Assembly: GCA_016235455.1 (NCBI GenBank) | Contig: JACRKZ010000148.1 | Span: 1 to 37,811 of the forward strand | Origin: Armatimonadota bacterium | GTDB lineage: Bacteria > Armatimonadota > UBA10988 | Direction: 5' to 3' | DNA length: 37,811 bases | Shown here: piece by piece, positions 15,420 through 24,278 of the stretch | Layout: every line of letters begins with the position of its first letter | How positions within the stretch are numbered: position 1 is the first letter of the stretch | Position numbers and translations under genes: made by a program | Notes under the pieces: generated by a model | Databases searched by the model: none | Seen by the model: the letters and a program-made list of their open reading frames with translations, nothing else | What the model was told of the DNA's origin: nothing

Positions 15420-18056
15420 GTGAGTTACCAGAGTGCCCTGGTGGCCGCCTGCGCGGTCCTGTCGGCCGGCGGCGTCGGAGCTGCCGATTTCACTGTCTCG
15501 CCCGGCGGGCGCGACACCAACCCCGGCACGGCCGCCGCGCCGTTCGCCACGTTGACCCGCGCGCGGGACGCCGTGCGAGCGCGCATTCTGGGCGGCAAGC
15601 TGCCCGCCGGCGGGCTGACGGTCGAGTTGCGCGCGGGCAACTATGAGCTAGCCGAGCCGTTGGCGCTCGACGCGCGCGACTCGGGCAGCGAGGGCCGGCC
15701 GGTGGTGTGGCGGTCCGCGCCGGGCGCCAAGGTGCGCGTCATCGGCGGGCGCCTCGTGGGCGGCTGGACCAAGGTGACCGACGCGGCAGTGCTCGGCCGG
15801 CTCGACCCGGCCGCGCGCGGGCAGGTCATGCAGGCCGACCTGCGCGCGCAGGGCATCACCCGCTTTGGCGAGATGAAGAGCGCGCGCGGCTGGGGCTCGT
15901 CGGAGGCTGGGCTGGAGCTGTTCTTCAACGACCAGCCGACGACGCTGGCGCGCTGGCCCAACGAGGGCTTCACGACGATCCGCGATCTGCCCGTGATGGA
16001 CTTCGATGTGCGCGGCACCAAGGGCAGCCGCCAGCCGATCTTCAACTACGAAGGCGACCGTCCGTCGCGCTGGGCCGCGGAGCCCGAGCCGATGGTGCAC
16101 GGCTACTGGTTCTGGGACTGGGCCGACCAGCGCTATCGCGTCAAGTCGGTCGACCCGGCCAAGGGCCTGATCACCCTCGACGCGGCCGGCGGTGAGTTCC
16201 GCAAGGGGCAGTGGTATTACGCCTACAACCTGCTCTGCGAGCTGGACCAGCCCGGAGAATGGTACCTGGACCGCGCCTCGGGCATCCTCTACTTCTGGCC
16301 GCCGAGCCCCATCGACCGGGGCCAGGCGATGGTCTCGCTGCTGCCCAACCTGGTGACCATGACCGGCGCGGCCGACATCGAGCTGCGCGGCTTGACGCTC
16401 GAAGGCTGCCAAGGCACGGCGGTAAGCATCGATGGTGGCGCGAACTGCCGCGTGGCGAGCTGTGTCGTGCGCAACACGGGCAGCTACGCGGTGCGTGTCG
16501 AGGGCGGCCGGAACCACGGCGTCGTCGGCTGCGACATGTACCAGATGGGCGACGGCGGCATCGTGCTGCACGGCGGCGACAAGAAGACGCTGACGCACGC
16601 CGAGCACTATGCCGAGAACAACCATATCCACCACTTCAGCCGCTGGAATCCGATGTACAAGGTTGGCATCGAGCTGTTCGGCGTGGGTATGCGTGCCAGC
16701 CACAACCTGGTGCATCATGCACCGCATGTGGGCATCAGCTTCTGCGGCCAGGAGAACACGGTCGAGTACAACGAGGTCCACAACGTCGTGCAGCAGGCCA
16801 ACGACGCGGGGGCCATCTACAGCCAGCCGGGCATCGACGAAGACTGGACCATGCGCGGCAACGTGGTGCGCTACAACTTCGTGCACCATGTCTACGGCTA
16901 TCGCGGCCATGGCTGTTGCGGCGTCTACCTGGATGACATGTTCTCCTCGATGCACTGCTACGGCAATGTGTTCTACCAAGTGCCCCAGGCCGTGTTCATC
17001 GGCGGCGGGCGCGACAACATCACCGAGAACAATCTGTTTGTCGAGTGCAATCCCGCAGTCCACGTCGACGCGCGCGGGCTGGGCTGGGCGGCTGGTGGTG
17101 AGGCCCTGCTGCGCCAGCGGATGACCGAAATCCCCTATGACAAGCCGCCTTGGAGCACGCGCTACCCGCAGTTGCTGACGGTACTGACCGATGAGCCCAT
17201 GGCGCCCAAGGGCAACGCCTTCCGCCGCAACATCAACGTCGGCGGCAAGTGGGACGACATCGAGGGCAAGGCCCGGCCGATGGTGCTGTTCGAGGACAAC
17301 CAGACCGACCAGGCGCCACTGATCGTCGACGTCAAGGGCCTCAACTTCCGCCTCAAGCCCGGCTCGCCGGCGCCCAAGGGCTGGCAGACTATTCCGTTCG
17401 GCGAGATAGGCCTGGTCAAGAACGCGGACCGCGCCAGTTGGCCGGTGGCGCATGCGGTCGAGGGCGCGCCAGCCGGCGCGACGGTCAACGAACGCCTCGC
17501 CCTGCGTTACCCGACGCCGGTCGCCGTGCCGACCACCGGCGTGGCCCTGACGCTCAAGGAGACACCCGAACGCGCCGCCATCAGCGGCCCGCCGTGCACC
17601 GCGCAACTGTCGCACGACGGCGCCAACCTGCTGGTCACGGTGACCGTGCCCATCCGGGACCCGGCCAAGCTCGTGCGCACCGACGTGTGGGGCTCGTCGG
17701 ACGGCGTGGAGGTGGCCTTCCGCGATGCCACGGACGCCAAGAAGCCCGGCGTGACCTGGGTGCTCCAGGGCCACGCCACCGGTACCCACCGCGGCAGCGC
17801 CGACGCCGGCGCGACCCCAGCCGCCGCGACCAAGCTCGACGCCGCGGGCACCTTCAAAGCCGTCGTCGGCGCCGACCGCTGGACGGCGACATGGTCGATC
17901 CCGTTGGCCGCCGCTGGCCTCAAGCCCGGCACCGGCCTGAAGCTGGGCTTCAACATCGGCGTCCGCCGCAGCGAAACCGACGAGTGGATCGCCTGGGCTG
18001 GCGCCAACGGGCCGAACTGGCAGCTTGATGGCACAGGAGTGATCGTGCTGCGCTGA
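15420..18056 (+). CDS. Secreted right-handed beta-helix protein with C-terminal CBM9-like domain
   Basis: 878 residues from a GTG at 15420, chosen because a signal peptide starts there (SYQSALVAACAVLSAGGVGA) and GGAGA lies 8 nt upstream. The mature protein begins DFTVSPGGRDTNPGTAAAPF and FATLTRARDAVR, the standard start of this beta-helix group. Residues 100-300 contain an extra beta-rich insert (RFGEMKSARGWGS...GYWFWDW). The helix proper runs from about 300 to 600 with coils such as GIVLHGG, NNHIHHFS, HNLVHHAPHVGISF, NEVHNVV and GNVFYQVPQAVFIGGG. From about 715 to the end, SSDGVEVAFRD...IAWAGANGPNW fits a CBM9/DOMON-type sugar-binding module. Probably a glycan lyase or hydrolase or a binding protein; no active site was identified. 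It is the last exported protein before two cytoplasmic enzymes. Confidence 0.8.
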   Translation: MSYQSALVAACAVLSAGGVGAADFTVSPGGRDTNPGTAAAPFATLTRARDAVRARILGGKLPAGGLTVELRAGNYELAEPLALDARDSGSEGRPVVWRSAPGAKVRVIGGRLVGGWTKVTDAAVLGRLDPAARGQVMQADLRAQGITRFGEMKSARGWGSSEAGLELFFNDQPTTLARWPNEGFTTIRDLPVMDFDVRGTKGSRQPIFNYEGDRPSRWAAEPEPMVHGYWFWDWADQRYRVKSVDPAKGLITLDAAGGEFRKGQWYYAYNLLCELDQPGEWYLDRASGILYFWPPSPIDRGQAMVSLLPNLVTMTGAADIELRGLTLEGCQGTAVSIDGGANCRVASCVVRNTGSYAVRVEGGRNHGVVGCDMYQMGDGGIVLHGGDKKTLTHAEHYAENNHIHHFSRWNPMYKVGIELFGVGMRASHNLVHHAPHVGISFCGQENTVEYNEVHNVVQQANDAGAIYSQPGIDEDWTMRGNVVRYNFVHHVYGYRGHGCCGVYLDDMFSSMHCYGNVFYQVPQAVFIGGGRDNITENNLFVECNPAVHVDARGLGWAAGGEALLRQRMTEIPYDKPPWSTRYPQLLTVLTDEPMAPKGNAFRRNINVGGKWDDIEGKARPMVLFEDNQTDQAPLIVDVKGLNFRLKPGSPAPKGWQTIPFGEIGLVKNADRASWPVAHAVEGAPAGATVNERLALRYPTPVAVPTTGVALTLKETPERAAISGPPCTAQLSHDGANLLVTVTVPIRDPAKLVRTDVWGSSDGVEVAFRDATDAKKPGVTWVLQGHATGTHRGSADAGATPAAATKLDAAGTFKAVVGADRWTATWSIPLAAAGLKPGTGLKLGFNIGVRRSETDEWIAWAGANGPNWQLDGTGVIVLR

Positions 18057-18078
18057 TCGTTGGCCCTGGAATGCTAAT

Positions 18079-18140
18079 CCACAGATTGCACAGATTGTCA
18101 GGGCGCAGAACGGTACCCAGCCAATCTGTGTGATCTGTGG
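18079..18140. repeat. Palindromic element of ccacagatt/aatctgtgg type
   Basis: Left arm 18079-18097 (ccacagattgcacagattg) and right arm 18122-18140 (caatctgtgtgatctgtgg) pair along their full length; the two non-Watson-Crick positions are G-T wobbles. A GC-richer loop of 24 nt separates them. The A/T-rich arms stand out from the G+C-rich surroundings. Similar ccacagatt/cacagatt palindromes are, from memory, scattered in many environmental bacterial genomes. It sits between beta-helix gene 2 and the UroD-like gene. Confidence 0.6.
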
Positions 18141-18154
18141 AGTAGGCAGCAGGA

Positions 18155-19225
18155 ATGGACGTGGCAATGACCTCGCACGAACGCTTTCGACGCATGTATG
18201 AGCATCGCGACGCGGATCGCGTGCCGATCATCGACAGCCCCTGGGGCGCCACGTTCGAGCGCTGGCACGCCGAGGGCTTGCCCACGGGTGTCCCCTGGAC
18301 CGAGTACTTCGGCATCGACAGCATCGCCAGCATCTGGACCGACAACAGCCCGCGCTACCCAACGCGGGTCATCGAGCAGACCGACGAATACACCATCTCC
18401 ACCACGGCCTGGGGTGTGACGCTCAAGCAGTGGCGGCACATCGCCTCGACGCCCGAGTTCATCGACTTCACCATCAAGGGGCCGGACACCTGGCGCGAGG
18501 CCAAGGCGCGCATGACGCCCAGCGAGGACCGCATCGACTGGGCCGGGCTGGCGCGCCAGTACCCCAAGTGGCGCGAGCAGGGCCAGTGGATCAGCGGGCA
18601 CCTGTGGTTCGGGTTCGACATCACGCACTCCTGGACCGTGGGCACCGAACGGCTGCTGATGGCGCTGGTCGAGGATCCCGAGTGGTGCGTCGATATGTTC
18701 AACCACCAGCTCGACGTCGGGCTGGCGCTGCTGGAGCAGGCCTGGGACCGCGGGTATACCGTCGACGAGATCCACTGGCCGGACGACATGGGCTACAAGC
18801 TCAACCAGTTCTTTTCGCTGCGCACCTATCGCGAACTGCTCAAGCCCCTGCACAGGCGCGCCGCCGACTGGGCGCACGCGCGGGGCGTGAAGGTGCGGCT
18901 GCACTCCTGCGGAGACATCCGCCCGTTCGTGCCCGAACTGGTCGAGATCGGCATCGACGCGCTCAACCCGATCGAGGTCAAGGCCGGCATGGACCCGCTG
19001 GCGCTCAAGGCCGAGTGGGGCGACCGGCTGGTGCTGCACGGCGGCATCAACGCGGTGCTGTGGGACGACATGGAGGCCATCGAGGCCGAGATGCGGCGGG
19101 TGATGCCGGCGCTCAAGGCGAGCGGCGGCTTCATCTTCTCGTCCGACCATTCGGTGCCGTCGAGCGTCAGCCTGGCGGGCTTCAGGCACATTGTGGCGCT
19201 GGCCAAGGAGCTGGGCGCGTACTGA
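18155..19225 (+). CDS. Uroporphyrinogen decarboxylase (UroD)/corrinoid methyltransferase-family protein
   Basis: 356 residues, no signal peptide, so cytoplasmic. The UROD fold is seen from SHERFRRMYEHRDADRVPI at the start, an aromatic-rich middle, and VRLHSCGDIRPFVPELVEIG (248-267), where H250-S-C252 resembles the metal-binding HxC motif of MtaA/CmuA-type methyltransferases; LNPIEVKAGMD follows, then LHGGIN and FIFSSDHSVPSSVS. Typical heme UroD is improbable because the neighbours are catabolic and no other heme genes are present; such UroD-like proteins often transfer or remove methyl groups or have unknown roles. ATG 18155 has AGGA directly against it; ATG 18167 (MTSHERF) may be the true start. 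A Gfo/Idh/MocA gene follows after 103 bp. Confidence 0.78.
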   Translation: MDVAMTSHERFRRMYEHRDADRVPIIDSPWGATFERWHAEGLPTGVPWTEYFGIDSIASIWTDNSPRYPTRVIEQTDEYTISTTAWGVTLKQWRHIASTPEFIDFTIKGPDTWREAKARMTPSEDRIDWAGLARQYPKWREQGQWISGHLWFGFDITHSWTVGTERLLMALVEDPEWCVDMFNHQLDVGLALLEQAWDRGYTVDEIHWPDDMGYKLNQFFSLRTYRELLKPLHRRAADWAHARGVKVRLHSCGDIRPFVPELVEIGIDALNPIEVKAGMDPLALKAEWGDRLVLHGGINAVLWDDMEAIEAEMRRVMPALKASGGFIFSSDHSVPSSVSLAGFRHIVALAKELGAY

Positions 19226-19328
19226 GCGCACAGAAGGGCTCCTGGCCGGGTGCGTACGCGCGGCGTCCGCCTGCGGCAGGACCCTCGTCGCCCATGCCGA
19301 ACCACACCACCCGATGAGGAGAGTCGTC

Positions 19329-20375
19329 TTGAGCAAGAAGCTACGTATGGGTGTCATCGGTCTGCGCATGGGCAAGAACCACGCCAAGGCCTACCAGACT
19401 CACCCAGGCAGCGAGTTGGTGGCCATCTGCGACATGGACAAGGATCTGCTGGCCGCCACTGGCGACGAGCTGGGCGTCGAGAAGCGCTACACCGACGCGG
19501 CCAAGATGATGAAGGACGCGAAGCTGGACGCGGTCAGCATCGCCACGCCCAACCGCTTCCACGCGCCGCTGAGCATCGCCGCGCTGGAGGCCGGGCTGCA
19601 CGTGCTGTGCGAGAAGCCCATGGCCATGAACGCGGCCGAGGCCGAGAAGATGAACAAGGCTGCGCTGAAGGCCAAGCGCAACCTGATGATCAACTTCTCG
19701 TACCGCTTCTCGGAGATGAGCTACGCCTTGAAGGACCAGGTGGACCGCGGCGCCGTGGGCGACATCTACTTCGGTCGCACCGTGTGGCATCGACGGCGCG
19801 GCATCCCCGGCTTCGGCGGCGCCTTCACCAACAAGGACCTGGCCGGCGGCGGCCCGCTGATCGACCTGGGCGTGCACCGGCTCGACCTGGCGCTGTGGCT
19901 CATGGGCTATCCCGAGCCCATCGCTGTCAGCGGCTCCACTTACGACCCCATCGCGCGGGCCAAGGCCGATGCCGCGGGCGCCACCTACACCGTGGAGGAC
20001 CTGGCCGCCGGCATCGTCAAGTTCGCCAACGGCGCCACGCTCATCGTCGAGGCCAGTTGGGCGCTCAACATCGAGGAGCGTGAGCACATGGTGACCCTGC
20101 TGTGCGGCACCAAGGGCGGCCTGGTGCAGAAGAACACCGGCGGCGGCTACAACTTCGTCGCCGAGCTCTACACCGACGAAGGCGGCAACCAGTTCACCAA
20201 GCGGCTCGACTGGAGCACGGAGCCCGTGCCCAGCTCGTATCACGAGTTCGTCGACAGCATCATCGCCAAGCGCCCACCCATGGCCACCGGCGAACAGGGC
20301 ATCAAGGTCATGAAGATCCTCGACGGCATCTACGAGAGCGCCGCCACGGGCCGCGAAGTGCGGTACGACAGGTAG
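19329..20375 (+). CDS. Gfo/Idh/MocA-family NAD(P)-dependent oxidoreductase
   Basis: 348 residues. The start is the TTG at 19329: a strong GAGGAG lies 7 nt upstream and similarity begins at SKKLRMGVIGL. Rossmann domain in residues 5-120 with the family signature C94-E95-K96-P97, then the alpha/beta dimerisation domain with LIDLGVHRLD, where D179 and H183 are the probable catalytic pair. The glycine loop GVIGLRMGKNH has Arg where GLGMG-type members have Gly. Family members oxidise or reduce sugars, inositols and related hydroxy compounds. Last gene of the plus-strand catabolic run; it ends 60 bp before the convergent Calx-beta-like gene, with a shared hairpin between. Confidence 0.88.
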   Translation: MSKKLRMGVIGLRMGKNHAKAYQTHPGSELVAICDMDKDLLAATGDELGVEKRYTDAAKMMKDAKLDAVSIATPNRFHAPLSIAALEAGLHVLCEKPMAMNAAEAEKMNKAALKAKRNLMINFSYRFSEMSYALKDQVDRGAVGDIYFGRTVWHRRRGIPGFGGAFTNKDLAGGGPLIDLGVHRLDLALWLMGYPEPIAVSGSTYDPIARAKADAAGATYTVEDLAAGIVKFANGATLIVEASWALNIEEREHMVTLLCGTKGGLVQKNTGGGYNFVAELYTDEGGNQFTKRLDWSTEPVPSSYHEFVDSIIAKRPPMATGEQGIKVMKILDGIYESAATGREVRYDR

Positions 20376-20381
20376 CCCCAA

Positions 20382-20421
20382 ACCCATGGAGCGCAGCCGA
20401 ACGCGGCCGCGCTCCATGGGT
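20382..20421. terminator. Hairpin between convergent genes, copy 1 of a duplicated terminator-like element
   Basis: Perfect 13-bp arms acccatggagcgc (20382-20394) and gcgctccatgggt (20409-20421) with a 14-nt loop. It lies between the stops of the Gfo/Idh gene (plus) and the Calx-beta-like gene (minus), where a two-way terminator is expected. Only a short T-run (TTT, minus-strand reading) follows, so it is a weak intrinsic terminator by the classic rule. The same arms occur at 24225-24264. Confidence 0.65.
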
Positions 20422-20435
20422 ACTGCGCCAGTTGG

Positions 20436-20785
20436 TCAGCTACCGGGCGGCGGCGGCGCCGACGGCAGGCTGCTCGGCCCGTCGATCTCGGTGACCACGA
20501 TGTCCACTGGTTGCCAGCCCTCGGCATAGCCGCGGAACAGCGCGCTGCCGTTGACCCGGTCGGCATCGGCGGCCGCCGCGACGGTGACATACTGCGGCGC
20601 GAACCAGTTGGTCGAAGTGAAGGTCAGGATCGTGCTGCCCGACAGTTGCAGGTCGGCATCGCCCGAGACCTTGGCCACGTTCACCGTCACCGCGCTGGCC
20701 GGCGGTCCGCCGAGCCGCACGGCGATGCTTCGTGAGCGCCCTTCGGGCACCGCGACCAGCACCGGGAAGGCCATCACGCAGCGGT
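20436..20785 (-). repeat. 350-bp 3'-terminal segment, near-identical to 24279-24628
   Basis: Six mismatches in 350 bp against 24279-24628, all gap-free, covering the last Calx-beta-like repeat and the Pro-rich tail of the broken gene. Upstream of 20785 the two genes diverge at once (ttgatgtcttc against tcattgtcctc) and the earlier repeats differ at many residues. Recent gene conversion, or strong constraint on this C-terminal unit, would explain it. Confidence 0.85.
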
Positions 20786-23700
20786 TGATGTCTTCCTCGA
20801 TGGCGGTCACCGCGGCCGGCCGCCAGCCGGCGGCCGAGGCGGTGAAACAGGCCACGCCGTCCAGCGCGTCATCGTCGGCGGCGGCGGCCACGGTCACGGT
20901 CTGCGGCCGGTTCCAGTCGCCGGGCGAGAAGGCCAGGCGTGTGCTGGACACGACGTGCAGGCTGGTGTCGCCGGACTGCCGGCCGACGTCGACGAACGTG
21001 GTGGCGCCGGGCCGACCCGCCAACCGCACCGTGAACGTGCGACCGGCGCGTTCGGGCACGCGCAGCGTGCTCGGCGTGGCGAGTACGCGCGCGTCATCAT
21101 CCAGCTCGGTGGCCGTCGCCACCGCGGTGGACCAACCAACGGCACTGGCCTGGATTGCGGCCTGGCCGGCGGTGGCATCGACGTCGTGCGCGGCGGTGAT
21201 GGTCACCGGCTGGGCGATGTACCAGTTGCTCGGCGTGAAGGTCAGGCTGGCTGAGCCGCTCAGGTCGGTATCACCCGAGGCGCGCGCCACGGCGACGGTC
21301 ACGTTGGCTCCCGGCTGTCCGGCCAGGCTCACTCCCACCGTGCCGGTGCCGTTCTCGGGCACCACCACGGTGTTGGCCGCGAAGCGCAAGGCCCCGTCAT
21401 TGTCTACCTCCGTGACCTGCACATCGCTGGATGTCCAGCCAACGATCGAGACGCGGAGCGCGGCGGTGCCGTTGATGGCGTCGGTGTCGTCGAGCGCACT
21501 CACGGTCACCACGCGTGCCTTGTACCAGTCGGCGGGCGTGAAGACGAGGGTGGCGCTGGCGCGCAGGTCAGTGTCACCGCTCAAGCGGGCTACCGTGACG
21601 CTTACATCGCTTGCTGGCGGCCCGTTGAGGCTGACCCGGAGCGGGCGCGTGCCGCCTTCGGGCACAAGCAGGTTGCTGGCCGAGGTGACCAGGCGCAGAT
21701 CGTCATCGACCTCAGCGGCGGCCATGTCGGCTGACAACCAGCCGTCGGCCGAGGCGCGGAAGGTGGCCTTTGGCCATATCCACGTCCTGCTGGGCGCCAA
21801 TCGTCACCGCCTGGGCCTCTTGCCAGTTGCTCGTCGTGAAGGTGAGGTCGACACCGGACATCAGTTGCAGGCTGGAGTCGCCGGCCAGCCGACCGGTATG
21901 CACCGTGACGTCAGTGACTGGCTGGCGCGAGAGGCACAAGGCGAACGCCCGGTGTTCGCCCTCCGGGACTGTGAGGCGGGTCGGTGTCGCGACGATCTGG
22001 CTGAGGTCGTTGTCGATCTCCGTGGCGGTCACCGCGGCTCCGGTCCAGTCCTCTGCCTCGCAGCGGATGGTGGCCACACCGTCGATGGCGTCCGGGTCCT
22101 CGGCGGCTGCCAGCGTTACCGACTGCGGTTGGTCCCAGTTGTCGGGGGTGAAGAGCAGACCGGGGCTGTAGACGAGCACGCTGTCGGTGACAGTGTCGGT
22201 GCACCACAGGGTGCCGTCCGGCCCCTCGGCCACGCCAGTGGCGCCATGCAGGATGATCTTGCCGTCGTAGTCGCCGCTGATCGTTGCCCATTGCCCCTGC
22301 GGATCGCGCTTCCAGATGGAGGTCCTGTCGGCGATATAGAGGTCGCCACAGCGGCCAACCGCCAAGCCTGTGCCATACACGACTTTGCCTGATGGTGGAT
22401 TGACCGTGATCCAGTTGCCCATGGGGTCACGCCGAAGCAGGTCATAGCCGCAGGTTGCGTAGAGGGCGCCATCGACATCGAAGGCCAGGCTGCCGAACGT
22501 ACGGCCCAGATCCGTCGTCCTCCATGTGCCTGCATCTCGCCACCGCAGGCCCGACGAGTGGCTGCTCGCGACAATCGAGCCGTCAGGGCCGACGGCGACG
22601 TCAACAGGGTATTCGTGGCTGCCGTTGAGCGGCCAAGCGGTGCAAGTGCCCTCAGCGGCCCGGGCCTGCACCCGCCTGTTGTTGAAGTCAGCCACGTACG
22701 TGGTCCCGTTGCTGCCGCAAGCGATGCCATCCGGATAGGAGAGTTCGCCGTCGTTGGGGCCGTAGGAGCCCCAGGCCGTCCAGACGCCGTTGGCGTCACG
22801 CCGCTGCACGCGGCTGTTGGCCCTGTCGGTGACTGACACCGCGCCGTCTGAGGCGATGGTGATGTCAGACGGGTAGTGGAAGCTGCCGAGGGCGTCATCG
22901 GCCAAGCTGACCAAAGAACAGTGGCCATCGCCCAGTCGCAGGTTCTCGACGTCGAATCGGGTCCAGCCGTCAGCCACGTAGAGGCCGCCAACGCCGTCCG
23001 GCGCCAGCGCCGCGAACAACGCCGAGCTGCTGTAGGTGCGGGCCTTCCAGCCCGTCGACGCGTTCCACGCATGACAGGTGAACTCGTACCGCGATCCCAC
23101 CACCCATGCTACGTAGACGTTGCCCGCCTCGTCGGCGGTCATCGCAGAGACCGTCGCTTCCGGATCAACGCTGGGGTAACCAAACTCCTGCCACACACCC
23201 AGGGCGTCGCGCCGCAGCAGGCCCCTGGTCCGGTCGAGGACGTAGAAACAGCCGGAGCCGTCGAAGGCGATGCCGAGCGGCTGCGGGTTGAAGGCCGGCG
23301 CGCCCACATCGACAACAACCCACCGATCCGAGGAGTCGCGCATCTGGACGCTGCTGGCGCCGGCCACATAGAGCAGGCCAGCGTTGTCGACCGCGATATG
23401 GGCAGGATCGGGCACCCCACTCGGGAAGCTCGCCCACTGCCCGTTGGTGCGGCATACCTGGATGCATTGCCGTGCCGCGTCCGCGACGTATATCCCGCCG
23501 GCATTGTCCAGCGCCACGCTGGCACTACCGCCGAACCGACCAAGGCCGGCGCCCGGCTCGCCTATCCACCTCCAGTGTCCACTGGCGTCGCGCACATCGA
23601 TCCTCTGCCTTTGGCCGTCGAGCACGGCTAGCGTCCCCGCGGCGTTGGTGGCCAAAGCTATTGGCCTGACGGTGCTGCCTGCGCTGGCGCCGGAGACCGT

Positions 23701-23946
23701 CGACCACTGCGCGCCTGGCGACGCCACGGTGATGTCCTCATCGCCGGCCGTACGCCGCACCGATACCGCGACGTCATGCGTCGGTCGCTCCGACAGTCGC
23801 ACCGTGAACGAGGCGTCGCCACCTTCGTGCACGCCCACCGGAGTCTTGTCGACCACGATGTTCGCCGCTCGCCCACAGGCCAGGCTCAGGACGCAACAAC
23901 AGAAGACGAGCCAGGACCCCGGCCTGGCTGAGTGGATGTGATACAT
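20436..23946 (-). pseudogene. Calx-beta-like repeat protein with inserted beta-propeller; reading frame broken near 21770
   Basis: ATG at 23946 with GGGGAG 5 nt upstream and a signal peptide (SWLVFCCCVLSLACGRA). The first Calx-beta-like repeat begins NIVVDKTPVGVHEGG, is interrupted after DITVASPGAQW by about 500 residues of NHL-like propeller (repeated IAVDNAGLLYVAG, SDITIASDGAVSVTDRANSR), then resumes with LLFTPDNWDQPQSVTL. A second repeat follows up to AQQDVDMAKG, where the frame shifts near 21770; the sequence goes on in the next frame as ATFRASADGW and four more repeats to a tail ending PPPPGS. The last five repeats match repeats 6-10 of the downstream paralogue (24279-29360) in order. 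Compared with the paralogue (ANGEAIF), five bases seem lost between two GGC copies, or one base gained. Repaired length would be about 1171 residues. It could be a sequencing error rather than decay. Confidence 0.8.
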
Positions 23947-23951
23947 GATTG

Positions 23952-23975
23952 CTCCCCAAACGGGGCGGGCCCCCC
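23952..23975 (-). promoter_or_regulatory. Possible hairpin covering the ribosome-binding site of the propeller/Calx-beta gene
   Basis: In the minus-strand transcript CCCC (23965-23962) can pair with GGGG (23957-23954), which is part of the GGGGAG ribosome site. An alternative pairing of the same CCCC with the G-run at 23975-23971 would free it. This is a short, G+C-only switch seen by eye; a fortuitous arrangement is quite possible. Confidence 0.25.
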
Positions 23976-24023
23976 AGACGCTTGCGCCAGGCGACCCACC
24001 AATGCCTATGACACAATGCCTTG

Positions 24024-24053
24024 AGTATACCCATAGTTCATGAGGCGAAACAA
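24024..24053 (-). promoter_or_regulatory. Putative sigma70-like promoter for the propeller/Calx-beta gene
   Basis: Minus strand: TTGTTT (24053-24048), 18-nt spacer, TATACT (24029-24024), in an unusually A/T-rich patch of the 332-bp gap between the paired repeat-protein genes. Transcription would start near 24017, giving a leader of about 70 nt. So the first gene has its own promoter and is not simply co-transcribed with the C10 peptidase gene. Confidence 0.5.
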
Positions 24054-24224
24054 AACGCGGGAACACTCCCTGTCGCGCAACTACGACACCCCGGGATCCG
24101 GGCCGCGCGAGAGACCCGTGACCGGGACCGCGCGGGGGCGCCAACGGCTGCCCGCCGACGAGCGTCGGCATCATCAAGATCCCCAGAGACAACCGCGACT
24201 CATCGGCACGACGAGGAGGCCCAA

Positions 24225-24264
24225 ACCCATGGAGCGCCGCCGCGAACGGCCGCGCTCCATGGGT
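24225..24264. terminator. Hairpin after the C10 peptidase gene, copy 2 of the duplicated terminator-like element
   Basis: The same 13-bp arms (acccatggagcgc at 24225-24237, gcgctccatgggt at 24252-24264) and the same 14-nt loop length as 20382-20421, at the same 14-bp distance from the stop codon of the paralogous gene. Loop sequences differ while the arms are identical, which supports a functional stem. TTT follows on the minus strand. Confidence 0.65.
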
Positions 24265-24278
24265 GCTCTGCCGGTTGG

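Noticed and set aside
18142..18145. GTAG tetranucleotide next to the palindrome as a RAYT recognition mark
   Set aside because: It lies 3' of the hairpin, while the known REP tetranucleotide is on the 5' side; a four-base match is also too common.
20436..20500. LPxTG- or PEP-CTERM-like sorting signal at the C-terminus (SSLPSAPPPPGS)
   Set aside because: No LPxTG, no hydrophobic helix and no basic tail follow; only a Pro-rich end is present.
21764..21776. Programmed ribosomal frameshift in the propeller/Calx-beta gene
   Set aside because: The change needed is +1 (or -2) and the site has no slippery heptamer, stop codon or downstream structure of the usual type; deletion or sequencing error is simpler.
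20551..22392. Long plus-strand frame across the Calx-beta-like gene
   Set aside because: Low-complexity Ser/Thr/Val/Ala product that mirrors the minus-strand repeats; the minus strand has conserved domains, ribosome site and signal peptide.
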